A stretch of DNA of 64,000 nt from JBBRMW01 sp965246845 (GCA_965246845.1 CBDFFR010000014.1:1-64000), one strand, 5' to 3'; positions 44,818 to 53,964 are shown, counted from the stretch's first letter. Notes: generated by a model from the sequence alone, not told the origin. A program made the numbers and translations.

Positions 44818-45013
44818 GGAATTCTGGGCGGATATTCTGAGCGAGGAACCCGACCGCATCACCGCTGTCTGGCTGACGCTCGATAGCGAGTCGCAGCAAT
44901 CGATCTACACGCATTTGCAGCGCATGGCGACCGAAGACGGCTGGATGGAGAGCCAGCAAAAGGCCGCGCAAGCCGCGCTGGATGCACTCGATAGCGCCGA
45001 CGAAATAGACTGA
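44804..45013 (+). CDS. small conserved-looking acidic protein
   Basis: 69 residues, GTG start overlapping the last 14 bases of pyrG. SWLEEFWADILSEEPDRITAVWLTLDSESQQSIYTHLQRMATEDGW is a helical, amphipathic sequence with no known domain I recognise. The overlap suggests translation coupled to pyrG. Function unknown. Confidence 0.65.
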   Translation: MSWLEEFWADILSEEPDRITAVWLTLDSESQQSIYTHLQRMATEDGWMESQQKAAQAALDALDSADEID

Positions 45014-45025
45014 TGGCTCGTTTTT

Positions 45026-45051
45026 GTAGGGGCGGACCGATGTGTCCGCCC
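45026..45051. repeat. GTAGGGGCGGAC...GTCCGCCC palindrome
   Basis: Single copy in the 52-bp gap between the small gene and birA. A GTG inside it (45042) is in frame with birA, but is unlikely to be the start. Confidence 0.8.
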
Positions 45052-45065
45052 ACAACTCTAACCCC

Positions 45066-45824
45066 ATGACTACGTCTGAACTTTTCACGGAGCGCACCCT
45101 TCGCGAGGCGCTCTATCCACGTCCGTTCCGCTTCCACGCTCAGGCCGAAAGCACAATGGACCTCGCCGCGCGATGGACGAATGCCCCCGCCGGGAGCGTT
45201 GTCATCGCGGAGGAGCAGCTTGGGGGGCGTGGACGCTTCGCGCGGCGCTGGCTGACCCCGGCCGGGAGCGCGCTCGCGTTCAGCGTGATCCTGCGCCCCG
45301 CCGCCGAAGCACTCCCGCGCGTGGTGATGCTCGGCGCGGTGAGTGTCCTTGAAGCGCTCGCGCCGCTCGTGCCTGTTACGCTCAAATGGCCGAATGATGT
45401 ACAGGCGCGCGGTCGCAAGCTGTGCGGTGTGTTGAGCGAGGCGCACTGGCAGGGTGAAACGCTCGCATCTGCAGTGCTGGGCATCGGCCTCAACGTCGCA
45501 GTGCCGTTCGCCGGGACGCCGCTCGCGGAAACGGCGATCAACCTGAGCGATCTGACCAACGCCCCTATTGACCGCGCCGCGCTGCTGGCCGCGATCCTGC
45601 GCCGTGTTGATTATTGGAGCGTGCGGCTCGCGAGTGATGAACTCTTCGCGGCGTGGCGGGATGCGCTCACTACGCTCGGCAAGGAGGTCACAATCAGCGG
45701 CGGTCAGGCGCTCATCGGGCGCGCGTCCACCGTCTTCCCGGATGGTGCGCTAGAATTGATCGATGCAGCCGGGACTCCACACCGGGTCTATGCGGGTGAG
45801 GTCTCGCTGCGCGAAACTGAATAA
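45066..45824 (+). CDS. birA: biotin--[acetyl-CoA-carboxylase] ligase
   Basis: 252 residues. Attaches biotin to carboxylase carrier domains. The ATP/biotin site is intact: STMDLAARW, GGRGRFARRW (GRGRxxR) and LKWPNDVQARGRKLCGVLSE, with GIGLNV after it; the C-terminal SH3-like domain runs about 205-250. There is no N-terminal winged helix, so it is a monofunctional class I ligase that does not repress bio genes. The ATG at 45066 has no good ribosome site; the frame extends to a GTG at 45042. Confidence 0.93.
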   Translation: MTTSELFTERTLREALYPRPFRFHAQAESTMDLAARWTNAPAGSVVIAEEQLGGRGRFARRWLTPAGSALAFSVILRPAAEALPRVVMLGAVSVLEALAPLVPVTLKWPNDVQARGRKLCGVLSEAHWQGETLASAVLGIGLNVAVPFAGTPLAETAINLSDLTNAPIDRAALLAAILRRVDYWSVRLASDELFAAWRDALTTLGKEVTISGGQALIGRASTVFPDGALELIDAAGTPHRVYAGEVSLRETE

Positions 45825-45843
45825 CGGAAATGATCAGCGAACC

Positions 45844-45988
45844 GGACGCCAGGGATGGCGTCCCTACGTAGATGGCGCGTTTTGTAGGTACGGCATTCTT
45901 GCCGTCCACTTAACTGTGTAACGTGTATTTATGTGTGTCTCGTCACAGCAATAAGATTTTGCTGATGGCTGGAGGCTGATGGCTGGAG
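45844..45988. repeat. palindromes and a perfect 14-bp tandem repeat
   Basis: GGACGCC...GGCGTCC at 45844-45863, GTAGGTACGGCATTCTTGCC at 45884-45903 and GCTGATGGCTGGAG twice in tandem (45961-45974, 45975-45988). The last GGAGG, created by the tandem repeat, is the only ribosome-site candidate for the gene starting at 46002. Confidence 0.75.
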
Positions 45989-46001
45989 GCGTATTGTAAC
46001 A

Positions 46002-47357
46002 ATGAGTATTCGTCTGGATTGGCAAGTCGAAACCGATGTCGCAGCGGAACGCGCGGGTGAAGACCCGGCAGCCCGTCGCTTGCGCAGGCGGCAGCGGCTC
46101 GCGCTTATCGCTTTTACGCTGCTGCTGTTTGTGCTGGCAGGCGGCGTCGTGGCGCTGGTCGCGTGGCGGCTGAACACGGTCGATACGACCCTGCGGCAGG
46201 GCGTCATCAACGCCGCCCGGGCTGAACAAAACGCGCTCAAAATTGGCGACCTGAGCGAATATATAAGCCTGATGCGCGGCGGCAACACCAATTACATTCC
46301 CGAACAGACCGCGCGCTTCAACCGCTATCAGGATTTGAAGCAGAAGGGCGCGATTCAATTCGGTGGCAACATCGATGCCGAAGTGGACGGGCAACGCGGT
46401 CGCGCGCTGGTCGAGGAGACGGTGAACGGGCAACCTGCGCTCGCGCTCTGGTATTTCTGGCGCTATCCCGATGGCTGGCGGCATGTCCCGACCGATTACA
46501 CCTTCTGGGGAGAGACGCGGGCGCTCGAAAGCAAGACCCTGATTGTGAGCTATAGCAGCACCGATGAAGCCGTTGCGAAGGCGCTTTTCGAGAGCGCGGG
46601 ACGCTGGTGGGCGGATGGCTGCGCGGCGCTCGGCTGTACGACGACGCCCGCCTTGCACATCAAAATTATGCCGTGCATCGGCTGCGCGCCGCGTTGGGAC
46701 GGCGCCGATCCCAATTTGCTCGTCGTCGCCTCGCCACTCGCAACGGCTGCTGACCGCGCGCCGCTGAACTTTTCACCTGAACAGGAAGAAGCCATCGCGG
46801 AGCGGATCGCCGAACATAGCTTTGAGGTAGCTTCCGGCGCGGTGCGTCCGAACGCGAACAGCGATGCGGCGTGGCTGCAACAGACGATCACCGAATGGCT
46901 GGCAGCAGCTACCCTCGGACGCGGCAACCCCGCACAAATCGGCTTCATCCAGAGCGTGCGCGATGCCTATGGCGCGGAGACGATCCCGGCGTTGGTCAAG
47001 GCGCTCTCTCCGAATTCCGACATCAGCATCCTCGGCAAGGTCCTCGGCCAGCCCTTGAACGCGCTCACTGTCGATTGGCGCACTTTCTTTCAATGGCGGC
47101 TTGCGCTTGAACGCGAATTGCTCAAGGCCAATAATCAGAAGGATTTTCTGGCCTTGTGGGATAGCGGCGCGGATGCGCTCGTGAATGCACGGCGGCGGTT
47201 GGCGCAGCCGGGCGCAGTCCTGGCGCAGGTGCAAAGCGTGACGCTTGGGGTGACGGCGGCGGGCATCCCGGCGGCGCTGGTCCGCACGACAGTCAATAAC
47301 GCGGCGTCGTTGGTCGAGTTTCACATCGTCAATGGGACCTGGAAGCGCTTCGCCTGA
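46002..47357 (+). CDS. single-pass membrane protein of unknown function
   Basis: 451 residues. About 35 basic cytoplasmic residues (EDPAARRLRRRQR), one membrane span (LALIAFTLLLFVLAGGVVALVAW), then a large extracellular domain. A CTTTPALHIKIMPCIGCAPRW segment has four cysteines. The rest has helical repeats (WLQQTITEWLAAATLGRG, ALVKALSPNSDISILGKVLGQ) that resemble peptidase-MA-like domains of secreted Chloroflexota proteins, but no HExxH is visible. Function unknown. Confidence 0.7.
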   Translation: MSIRLDWQVETDVAAERAGEDPAARRLRRRQRLALIAFTLLLFVLAGGVVALVAWRLNTVDTTLRQGVINAARAEQNALKIGDLSEYISLMRGGNTNYIPEQTARFNRYQDLKQKGAIQFGGNIDAEVDGQRGRALVEETVNGQPALALWYFWRYPDGWRHVPTDYTFWGETRALESKTLIVSYSSTDEAVAKALFESAGRWWADGCAALGCTTTPALHIKIMPCIGCAPRWDGADPNLLVVASPLATAADRAPLNFSPEQEEAIAERIAEHSFEVASGAVRPNANSDAAWLQQTITEWLAAATLGRGNPAQIGFIQSVRDAYGAETIPALVKALSPNSDISILGKVLGQPLNALTVDWRTFFQWRLALERELLKANNQKDFLALWDSGADALVNARRRLAQPGAVLAQVQSVTLGVTAAGIPAALVRTTVNNAASLVEFHIVNGTWKRFA

Positions 47358-47457
47358 CGAACCTGTTATTCAATTTCGACCCTGATCTGGTTGAGACTTG
47401 ACCCATAACAGGTTATAGTCTCGTTGGAACCCGAACGCGCATGACACAGGCTTCACC

Positions 47458-49440
47458 TTGACGACCACCCGGCAGCTTGGTAAATACGAGATACAGGAAC
47501 GCCTCGGACGCGGCGGCACGGCTGAGGTCTATAAGGCGTATCAACCGAGCCTGGATCGCCATGTCGCCGTCAAAATGCTGCACCCGTTCCTGGCCGATGA
47601 CCCGGAGTTCAAGGATCGCTTCGAGCGCGAGGCGCGCAACGTCGCCCGGCTGCGTCACCCGAATATTGTGCAGGTCTATGATTTCGAGTTCGACCCGCCG
47701 AGCGAGACCTATTACATGGTCATGGAGCTGATCGGCGGACAATCGATCAAGGAGCGGCTGGACAGCACGAAGGAGCGCTTCCCCGAAGCCGAAATTTACC
47801 GGCTGATGAGCGGCGCGGTGAGCGCGCTGGCCTATGCCCACGCACGCGGCATGATCCACCGCGATGTTAAGCCCGCCAACCTGATGCTCGATCTCGATGG
47901 GCGCGTCGTCCTGACCGATTTCGGCATCGCGAAGATCGTTACGGGTATCCAATTCACAGCCAGCGGCGGCATGATTGGCACGCCCGCGTATATGGCTCCT
48001 GAACAGGGACTCGGTGAAGCGGGCGACGAGCGCTCCGACCTGTATTCGCTCGGCATTATTATGTATCAAATGCTGACGGGCGTGCTGCCCTATGATGCCG
48101 AGTCGCCGCTGGCCGTGATCCTCAAGCATCACAACGAGTCGACGCCTTCCGTCAGGACGCGCGCGCCGGATGCTTCCGAGCGCATTGCCGCGATTACCTA
48201 TAAGGCGATGCAGAAGGAGCCGGAGAACCGCTTCCAGAGCGCAGACGAAATGCTCAAGGCGCTCGAAGACCCTTCGGTGGTCGTCCCCCCCGCGCCGCCG
48301 CCCGGCAAAAGCGGACCGCCTTCCAGCAAAATTATGTTGGCGGGAAGCGCACCGCCGCCGCCCATTATGCCGACGACGATGCCGCTTGATGCGACGGACA
48401 CACCCCGTCGCCGTCTGGCTGGGTGCGGTGGTTTGCTGATTGTCGGGATCGCGATCCTTGCGCTCGGTCTGGCCGGATTCGCATCGGGCATCATTCCCGG
48501 CATCCTGCGTGGGACCAACACGCCCACTGCAACGGCGACGGCCACCGCCACGCAGACCGCGCTGCCTTCCGCGACAGCGACCTCAACAGCAACCGCAACG
48601 GCGACGGCCACCGCCAGCCAAACCGCAACGGCACTCCCCACCACGACACCAACCGATACCGCAACCAGCACCGCCACGCCACCCAGTACCGAAACCGGGA
48701 CCAGCACGCCGAGCGACACGCCCACCACAACGCTTACACCGAGCGATACCCCGACTACGACGCAAACCGCGACCGATACTGCGACTGCCACCTTTACGCC
48801 ATCCAGCACGCCGACCTTTACGCCGACTGCAAGTGCGACACTGACATTCACGCCGACTAGCACATTCACCGCCACGCCGAGCGACACGCCTACCCATACC
48901 GCGACGCCGACGATTACCCCCTTGCCGACGATCACGCCTTCACCGACGCCGAATTTCACGGCCACGCTTGCCGCGGCGACTAATGCCGCGCTATACCTGA
49001 CCGTGACGGCGCAGGCCGGGACGCTGGCCGCGATCAACCAGACGCAGTTTGCGCTCGTCACGCCGACGCCCAATTACACCGCGACCGCGCTGCTCTGCCG
49101 CTCGCAATACAGCATCGTCAGGCAAGCCACGCCGGACCGCGACCCGATCCGCGCCAATACCGATTTCGAGCGCGTGATCACGCTGCGCAACACGGGCGAT
49201 TGCGATTGGCTGCCGGGTATGTATCTCAAGTACCGCAGCGGGGAAGCGTTCGATGCGCCGCTGAAAATCGTCATGGAAAACACGGACCCGATCCCGCCCG
49301 GTGGCGAGGCGCGTTTCACCTTCCGGGGGCATACCCCGCGCAAGGGCAATACCTATAGCGGTATCTGGGAAGTGCGCCTCTCGCCCGATAACAAGCTGCT
49401 CGATCCCGCACTGACCATTAGTTTTTTTGCGTATGAATGA
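47458..49440 (+). CDS. Ser/Thr protein kinase with Thr-rich stalk and NBR1-type Ig-like domain
   Basis: 660 residues. Kinase domain at about 8-280: GRGGTAEVYKAY, Lys39 in VAVKML, HRDVKPAN, DFG in LTDFGIA, APEQ. A membrane span (GGLLIVGIAILALGLAGFASGI, about 323-345), a stalk of about 150 residues almost entirely Thr, Ala, Ser and Pro, and a C-terminal Ig-like fold (RQATPDRDPIRANTDFERVITLRNTGDCDWLPG...) of the NBR1-like type. The C-terminus is extracellular. The start is the TTG at 47458; a six-codon ATG frame (47441-47461) ends across it. The gene overlaps the next by four bases. Confidence 0.92.
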   Translation: MTTTRQLGKYEIQERLGRGGTAEVYKAYQPSLDRHVAVKMLHPFLADDPEFKDRFEREARNVARLRHPNIVQVYDFEFDPPSETYYMVMELIGGQSIKERLDSTKERFPEAEIYRLMSGAVSALAYAHARGMIHRDVKPANLMLDLDGRVVLTDFGIAKIVTGIQFTASGGMIGTPAYMAPEQGLGEAGDERSDLYSLGIIMYQMLTGVLPYDAESPLAVILKHHNESTPSVRTRAPDASERIAAITYKAMQKEPENRFQSADEMLKALEDPSVVVPPAPPPGKSGPPSSKIMLAGSAPPPPIMPTTMPLDATDTPRRRLAGCGGLLIVGIAILALGLAGFASGIIPGILRGTNTPTATATATATQTALPSATATSTATATATATASQTATALPTTTPTDTATSTATPPSTETGTSTPSDTPTTTLTPSDTPTTTQTATDTATATFTPSSTPTFTPTASATLTFTPTSTFTATPSDTPTHTATPTITPLPTITPSPTPNFTATLAAATNAALYLTVTAQAGTLAAINQTQFALVTPTPNYTATALLCRSQYSIVRQATPDRDPIRANTDFERVITLRNTGDCDWLPGMYLKYRSGEAFDAPLKIVMENTDPIPPGGEARFTFRGHTPRKGNTYSGIWEVRLSPDNKLLDPALTISFFAYE

Positions 49441-50978
49441 TGAGCGCCGAACCCCGCCGACGTGTTGACCGTGAATTGGCTTCCGCGCTGCAAAAAGAAC
49501 AGCAGCGCGCTTATGAACTGGCTGCGCTCTACCAGCTTGCGCTGGATGTCATGTCGCAGGCCAACACCTCGATCACGGATACGGCCAACGCCGTGCTGCG
49601 CAATATGCTCACGCTGCTCAATTGCAAGGACGCCGCGCTGCTCCTGATCGATGACCGCAATGGCTTCCTGATGCCCGTCCGCTCGTGCAGCCAATCCGCA
49701 CCAGATGATACGAACTGGCCGCCGAATGAATTTTGCGAGCGTGTCTTTGGTAACGCCCGCGCGCTTGCCTGGGCAGACCCCAACGACGGTTCGTATCTCG
49801 GCGTGCCGCTCGCCTACAAGGAAGCGCGGCTCGGCGTCCTGATCGCCTATCGCCCGCCTTTCCGCGAGATATTTGGCGATGAAGAAATCCAGTTGGTCAC
49901 GCTGATCGGGAGCCTGTGCGCAACCGTCCTCACGACGGTGAACCTGCAACGCTCGCTCTCCGACCGCCTGAGCGTCGCGCAAACCGTCATGGATGCGTCG
50001 CCCAGTGGCCTGCTGCTGCTCGAACGTGGGCGCGTCGTGATGGCGAACCCGAACGCACTGTTCATGCTCGGTCTGGACCCGCTCGATTATGATTACCCAC
50101 TACGCCTCGATGGACCGGATGGCCTGTTCAGCGAGCGCGTCTGGGAAGCATTGGATGAGGTTCCGCCGCGTTTTGATTATCGGCTGGTCGGCGCATCAGG
50201 CAGCCGGACGCGGCGGCTCACGGTCGAGGTCGTCTCCGTCAAGGTCGAGACGGTGCTACTGCAAATTAACGATGTGACGCTGCTGCGCGAGATCGAGGCC
50301 AAGCGCTCCAAAGCCGTCAAGGAAACCTCGCACGAACTCAAAACGCCGCTCACCGTAATGAATCTCGGTCTGAGCAACCTGCTCTCCTATTACGAATCCC
50401 TCCCGGATGAAGAGCGGCGGCTGATGATCGGGGATGTGCTGGAGCAGGTCAACGAGATGCAGCAGTTGATCGCGTGGACGCTCGATAGCAAGCCGGAGGC
50501 ACGCCGCGCAAAATCGACGCTTGCGCCGCTGCAAGCACCGACGCAGGTGATCGCGCGCCTGATCGAGGAAATGCGTCCGCTGGCTGCCGTCGGCAATATC
50601 GCCCTGACGTGGAACGCCGAAGGCGATATACCGCTACCTATTGCGGAGCAGGACCTCAAAACGCTCGCGCGCAACCTGCTCTCCAACGCCGTGAAATATA
50701 CGCCGGATGGAGGCGCGGTGGCGGCCTATGCTGAAATCGACGGGCGCTGGTTCGTCTTCACGGTGGCCGATACGGGGGTTGGCATTCCCGCCGATGAGAC
50801 GCAACGGATTTTCGAGCCATCGTACCGCGCCAGTACGCGCGGCGAAGTCGAAGGCACGGGGATCGGGCTGGCGCTGGTCAATGAGATTGTGGTGCGCTGC
50901 GGCGGCAATATTCAGGTTGAAAGCGAAGTCGGACGCGGCAGCGCGTTCATGGTGCGTATCCCACAAGCGCGCTTCTGA
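49437..50978 (+). CDS. GAF/PAS sensor histidine kinase
   Basis: 513 residues. An N-terminal coiled region, a GAF-like domain (about 35-180, AANAVLRNMLTLLNCKDAALLLIDDRNG), a PAS-like part (about 185-275, AQTVMDASPSGLLLLERGRVVMANPNALFMLGLD), HisKA with His299 in ETSHELKTPLTV, and the ATPase with LARNLLSNAVKYTPDGG, FTVADTGVGIP and GTGIGLALV. No membrane span: a cytosolic sensor. No response regulator is adjacent. The ATG overlaps the stop of the Ser/Thr kinase gene, an uncommon pairing. Confidence 0.9.
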   Translation: MMSAEPRRRVDRELASALQKEQQRAYELAALYQLALDVMSQANTSITDTANAVLRNMLTLLNCKDAALLLIDDRNGFLMPVRSCSQSAPDDTNWPPNEFCERVFGNARALAWADPNDGSYLGVPLAYKEARLGVLIAYRPPFREIFGDEEIQLVTLIGSLCATVLTTVNLQRSLSDRLSVAQTVMDASPSGLLLLERGRVVMANPNALFMLGLDPLDYDYPLRLDGPDGLFSERVWEALDEVPPRFDYRLVGASGSRTRRLTVEVVSVKVETVLLQINDVTLLREIEAKRSKAVKETSHELKTPLTVMNLGLSNLLSYYESLPDEERRLMIGDVLEQVNEMQQLIAWTLDSKPEARRAKSTLAPLQAPTQVIARLIEEMRPLAAVGNIALTWNAEGDIPLPIAEQDLKTLARNLLSNAVKYTPDGGAVAAYAEIDGRWFVFTVADTGVGIPADETQRIFEPSYRASTRGEVEGTGIGLALVNEIVVRCGGNIQVESEVGRGSAFMVRIPQARF

Positions 50979-50979
50979 T

Positions 50980-51807
50980 CTACAGCGCGCCCTCGCGCGC
51001 GAGAATATTCCGCAGCAAATCGCGCCGCGCATTCCCGCCGAGCAGTTCCAGTTTGCGCACGTCGAGCGGGTCAATCGCTTCGCGCAGCAGCCGGATTTCT
51101 TCGGCGCTTGGCGGCGCGCTTTCGTGTAAATCGGGCGCGATCTCAAGCGCGAAACCCGTCTTTTTCTGCACGGCGTCGGCACGCACGCCGGGGAACGTCG
51201 CGACCAGCCGCAGCCGCCCGTTAGCCCAGTCGAATTCACCCAGATCACTGACAAGGTAACGCGGTCCCGCGCCGCGTTTACGTTCCGGCGCGTGACCCAT
51301 CCCGCCGATGAAATCGCAGCGTTCAACGAATGTCACCTTGCTGTGGCGCGGCACGTACAGATATACCTTGTCACTGACCACGCTCACATCCGGGATACCG
51401 CCGACACCCGGCAGCCGCATTCGCGGTTTCGCATAATCCGCGCCAATCGCGATGTTGTTGAAGTTCCCGGTGGCGTCTACCTGCGCAGGACGGAAAAACT
51501 CCTTGAGGTGCAACCGGGGCAAGACATCCAGCGCGCCGCTTGCGAAGCCGACCGTCATCAACGCCTTGCCAAGCCAGAGCGTCTCCGCCGTCGCGACGCC
51601 AAGCGGCGACCAGTCCTCGCAGATACCCTGCCCGATAGCGCTTGCAAAGCATAAATTCGGCGCGTGCGTACACTTCGCGAGGATATACCCCGCCGCGACA
51701 AGCGGCGTCGCGATCCCCTGCGCGACGACCTCGCCATCGACGATCTGTCGCGCGATGCAGACCGCCATCAGTTCATCGACCGTGAAGTCATTTTCAGAAT
51801 TCGACAT
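50980..51807 (-). CDS. CoA-transferase family, beta-subunit-type protein
   Basis: 275 residues. Matches the B subunit of the glutaconate CoA-transferase/IpdB type: FTVDELMAVCIARQIVDGEVVAQGIATPLVAAGYILAKCTHAPNL, GFASGALDVLPRLHLKEFFRPAQVDATGNFNNIAIG. The usual partner A subunit is not adjacent; the neighbours are a histidine kinase (convergent) and a LysM protein (divergent). The C-terminal 30 residues (SAEEIRLLREAIDPLDVRKLELLG) are helical. Substrate cannot be named. Confidence 0.82.
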   Translation of the reverse strand: MSNSENDFTVDELMAVCIARQIVDGEVVAQGIATPLVAAGYILAKCTHAPNLCFASAIGQGICEDWSPLGVATAETLWLGKALMTVGFASGALDVLPRLHLKEFFRPAQVDATGNFNNIAIGADYAKPRMRLPGVGGIPDVSVVSDKVYLYVPRHSKVTFVERCDFIGGMGHAPERKRGAGPRYLVSDLGEFDWANGRLRLVATFPGVRADAVQKKTGFALEIAPDLHESAPPSAEEIRLLREAIDPLDVRKLELLGGNARRDLLRNILAREGAL

Positions 51808-51860
51808 AGTGTGTTAGCTTAGATCAGAAACCGGGCGTTGGCAATCGAAGGAAAATAGAC

Positions 51861-53306
51861 ATGCGGCGCAATGCGCTTTTCGGGCTGATAGTAATCGCGG
51901 TGTGGATCGTCCTGCTCCCGGTCGCGGCACAGTCTCCCGCGCCGACCGTCACGCCGCAATTCGCGACCTATACCGTGCAGAAAGGCGACACGCTCTACCG
52001 CATCGCCACGCGCTTCGGGACGACAGCGGCACAGCTTGCCGCGCTGAATGGGCTGCCCAACGCGAACGCGATTTATGTCGGGCAGGTGTTGCGGCTCCCT
52101 ACGGGTGCGGTCCCGGTAGGCATCCTCACACCCCCCATATCGCAAAATGAGTCCGCTACTCCAACTGAAACGGCGCTCCCGACAACGGAAATTACCCCTG
52201 AACCGCCCGCGCAGCCGTCCGCACTTCCGACAAACACGGATACACCTGTTCCGGCAACTTCAACCCCCTTAAATATGGGCGCGTTCAGTTTCGGCGTCAC
52301 GCTGGATTCCTTCGATGAAAAAGCGCTCCCGGCGCTTGCTGCGCTTGGCGCATCATGGGTCCGGCTGGATGTGCAATGGAAGCAGATCGAGCGCGTGCGC
52401 GGCATTCGCGATTACGCGCTGCTGGATCGCCAGATCGATGCGCTGCATGGCGCGAGTCTCAAACTTCTGCTGACCGTCTGGACTGCACCGGACTGGGCGC
52501 GCGGTGCGCAGGATGAAGACGGTCCCCCGCTCGATTTCGCGCTCTATAGCGGATTTGTCGCGGACCTTGCAGCGCGTTATCGCGGACGCGCAACGGCTTA
52601 CGAAATCTGGTCTGAGCCGAACCTGCGCCGTAATTGGAACGGACAACCCCTGAGCGCAGAACGGTATACCGACTTACTGCGCGGGGCATACGACGCCGTG
52701 AAGTCGCTCGATCCCGCCGCGCTCGTTGTCAGCGCGGGGCTTTCCCCGACCGGGTACGACGACGGCAGGAACGCCATCGATGACCGCGCCTTCCTGCGCC
52801 GCGCCTTTGCTGCCGGGTTGCGCACCGTGTCCGATGGCGTAGGTGTGCATCCCTTCGGCTGGTCGAACCCGCCCGATGCGACCTGCTGCCAGCAATCGAG
52901 CGGCGTCACCGGATGGTACAACAACCGCGCGTTCTATTTCATGGATACGCTCGCGGATTATCACCAGATCGCGAAGGCGGCGGGTAGTACCGCGCCGCTG
53001 TGGGTGACAGCCTTCGGGTGGGGCGCAAGCGAGGGCGTTGCGCCTGCCGACTCGGTGGATGCGCTGCGCTTCGGCTTCGTGCGCGCGGTCGATGCCGCCG
53101 CACAGAGCCGCTACGACGCGCGGGCGCTCGAACTCGCACGGCTGCAAGGCTTCGTCGGTCCGATGTTCGCGTTCAGCTTCAACGCCTGCGCGAACAGAGC
53201 GGACCCCGCCGCGCCCGATTTTTACCCGTGCTACTATGCGCTGCTGGATTCATCCGGCACGCCGCGCCCGTCTTATAACGCGATCAAATTGCTTTTGCGG
53301 CCATAA
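51861..53306 (+). CDS. secreted LysM protein with glycosidase-like TIM barrel lacking the nucleophile
   Basis: 481 residues. Signal peptide (1-23), LysM domain (about 35-80, ATYTVQKGDTLYRIATRFGTTAAQL), a Thr/Pro-rich linker (95-137) and a GH39/GH5-like TIM barrel (about 141-480). The acid/base Glu252 is present in YEIWSEPN. In the position where related glycosidases have WVTEFGW, this protein has WVTAFGW (Ala384, codon GCC at 53010-53012), so it may be catalytically inactive. It probably binds cell wall or polysaccharide. Two cysteine groups (TCCQQ and FYPCYYA) are unusual. Confidence 0.85.
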   Translation: MRRNALFGLIVIAVWIVLLPVAAQSPAPTVTPQFATYTVQKGDTLYRIATRFGTTAAQLAALNGLPNANAIYVGQVLRLPTGAVPVGILTPPISQNESATPTETALPTTEITPEPPAQPSALPTNTDTPVPATSTPLNMGAFSFGVTLDSFDEKALPALAALGASWVRLDVQWKQIERVRGIRDYALLDRQIDALHGASLKLLLTVWTAPDWARGAQDEDGPPLDFALYSGFVADLAARYRGRATAYEIWSEPNLRRNWNGQPLSAERYTDLLRGAYDAVKSLDPAALVVSAGLSPTGYDDGRNAIDDRAFLRRAFAAGLRTVSDGVGVHPFGWSNPPDATCCQQSSGVTGWYNNRAFYFMDTLADYHQIAKAAGSTAPLWVTAFGWGASEGVAPADSVDALRFGFVRAVDAAAQSRYDARALELARLQGFVGPMFAFSFNACANRADPAAPDFYPCYYALLDSSGTPRPSYNAIKLLLRP

Positions 53307-53316
53307 TATCAAAAGT

Positions 53317-53338
53317 GGGCGGACACGCAGGTCCGCCC
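53317..53338. repeat. GGGCGGAC...GTCCGCCC palindrome
   Basis: Perfect inverted repeat GGGCGGAC/GTCCGCCC with a six-base centre, 11 bp after the LysM gene stop. Confidence 0.75.
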
Positions 53339-53359
53339 TGCCATCCCAATTTAATGTTT

Positions 53360-53389
53360 TTGCCTCACCTGACATCTATAGCATATACT
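53360..53389 (+). promoter_or_regulatory. promoter of the phosphoribosyltransferase gene
   Basis: TTGCCT at 53360-53365, 18-bp spacer, TATACT at 53384-53389; start codon at 53431 or the ATG six bases on. Confidence 0.5.
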
Positions 53390-53430
53390 CATAGAGTTTT
53401 CGCGCCGTATGCAAGCAAGGAAATCGTGTA

Positions 53431-53964
53431 ATGACAATGCCGCGTGGACCGATCCGCCACGAATTGCTGAGTTGGGATGATGTAGACCGCCTCGTGGATA
53501 CGCTCGTGCCGCAGTTGCGCAGCGCGGGCAGCTTCGACGCGCTGATGATGATCACGCGCGGCGGGCTGGTCCCCGGCGGACTTCTCAGCGAGATATTGGG
53601 GATTAGTTACGTCCTGATTGCGGCGGTCGATTTCCCGATGGAGTCGAATATTCCGCGCGCGGGGCTGGCGGCGTGGCCGTCGTTCCTGCAATTTCCCGAT
53701 GACGCGCTGATCAACCGCCGCCGCACGTTGATTATCGACGACGTTTGGGGCAGCGGACGGACCAGCACGGCGGTCAAGAGCCGTTGCGAAGCGGCGGGTG
53801 GCGCGGCCTTCACCTGCGTGTTCCACTTTAACCCGTACCGCTCGCTGTTCTCGCGCGCGGAGCCGGATTTTTACGGCGCGGTGACGGATGCACACATCGT
53901 CTATCCGTGGGAAGTGGATCGCGGGATGCGCGGTATCCCGGTCGGGCAGCCCGAATTATCGTAG
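53431..53964 (+). CDS. phosphoribosyltransferase-family protein
   Basis: 177 residues. Type I PRTase fold with the PRPP loop LIIDDVWGSGRTSTAVK and a pyrophosphate loop in MMITRGGLVPGGLLSE. Similar to hypoxanthine/xanthine PRTases in length. The hood that determines the base is not readable, so the substrate is unknown. It has its own promoter. Confidence 0.85.
   Translation: MTMPRGPIRHELLSWDDVDRLVDTLVPQLRSAGSFDALMMITRGGLVPGGLLSEILGISYVLIAAVDFPMESNIPRAGLAAWPSFLQFPDDALINRRRTLIIDDVWGSGRTSTAVKSRCEAAGGAAFTCVFHFNPYRSLFSRAEPDFYGAVTDAHIVYPWEVDRGMRGIPVGQPELS

Noticed and set aside
43042..44862. 606-residue open frame opposite pyrG
   Set aside because: Antisense to CTP synthase throughout, also covers the leader terminator; no domain.
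48198..49073. Val/Gly-rich frame opposite the Thr-rich stalk
   Set aside because: Its repeat is the complement of ACC/GCC/ACG codons in the stalk; not a real repeat protein.
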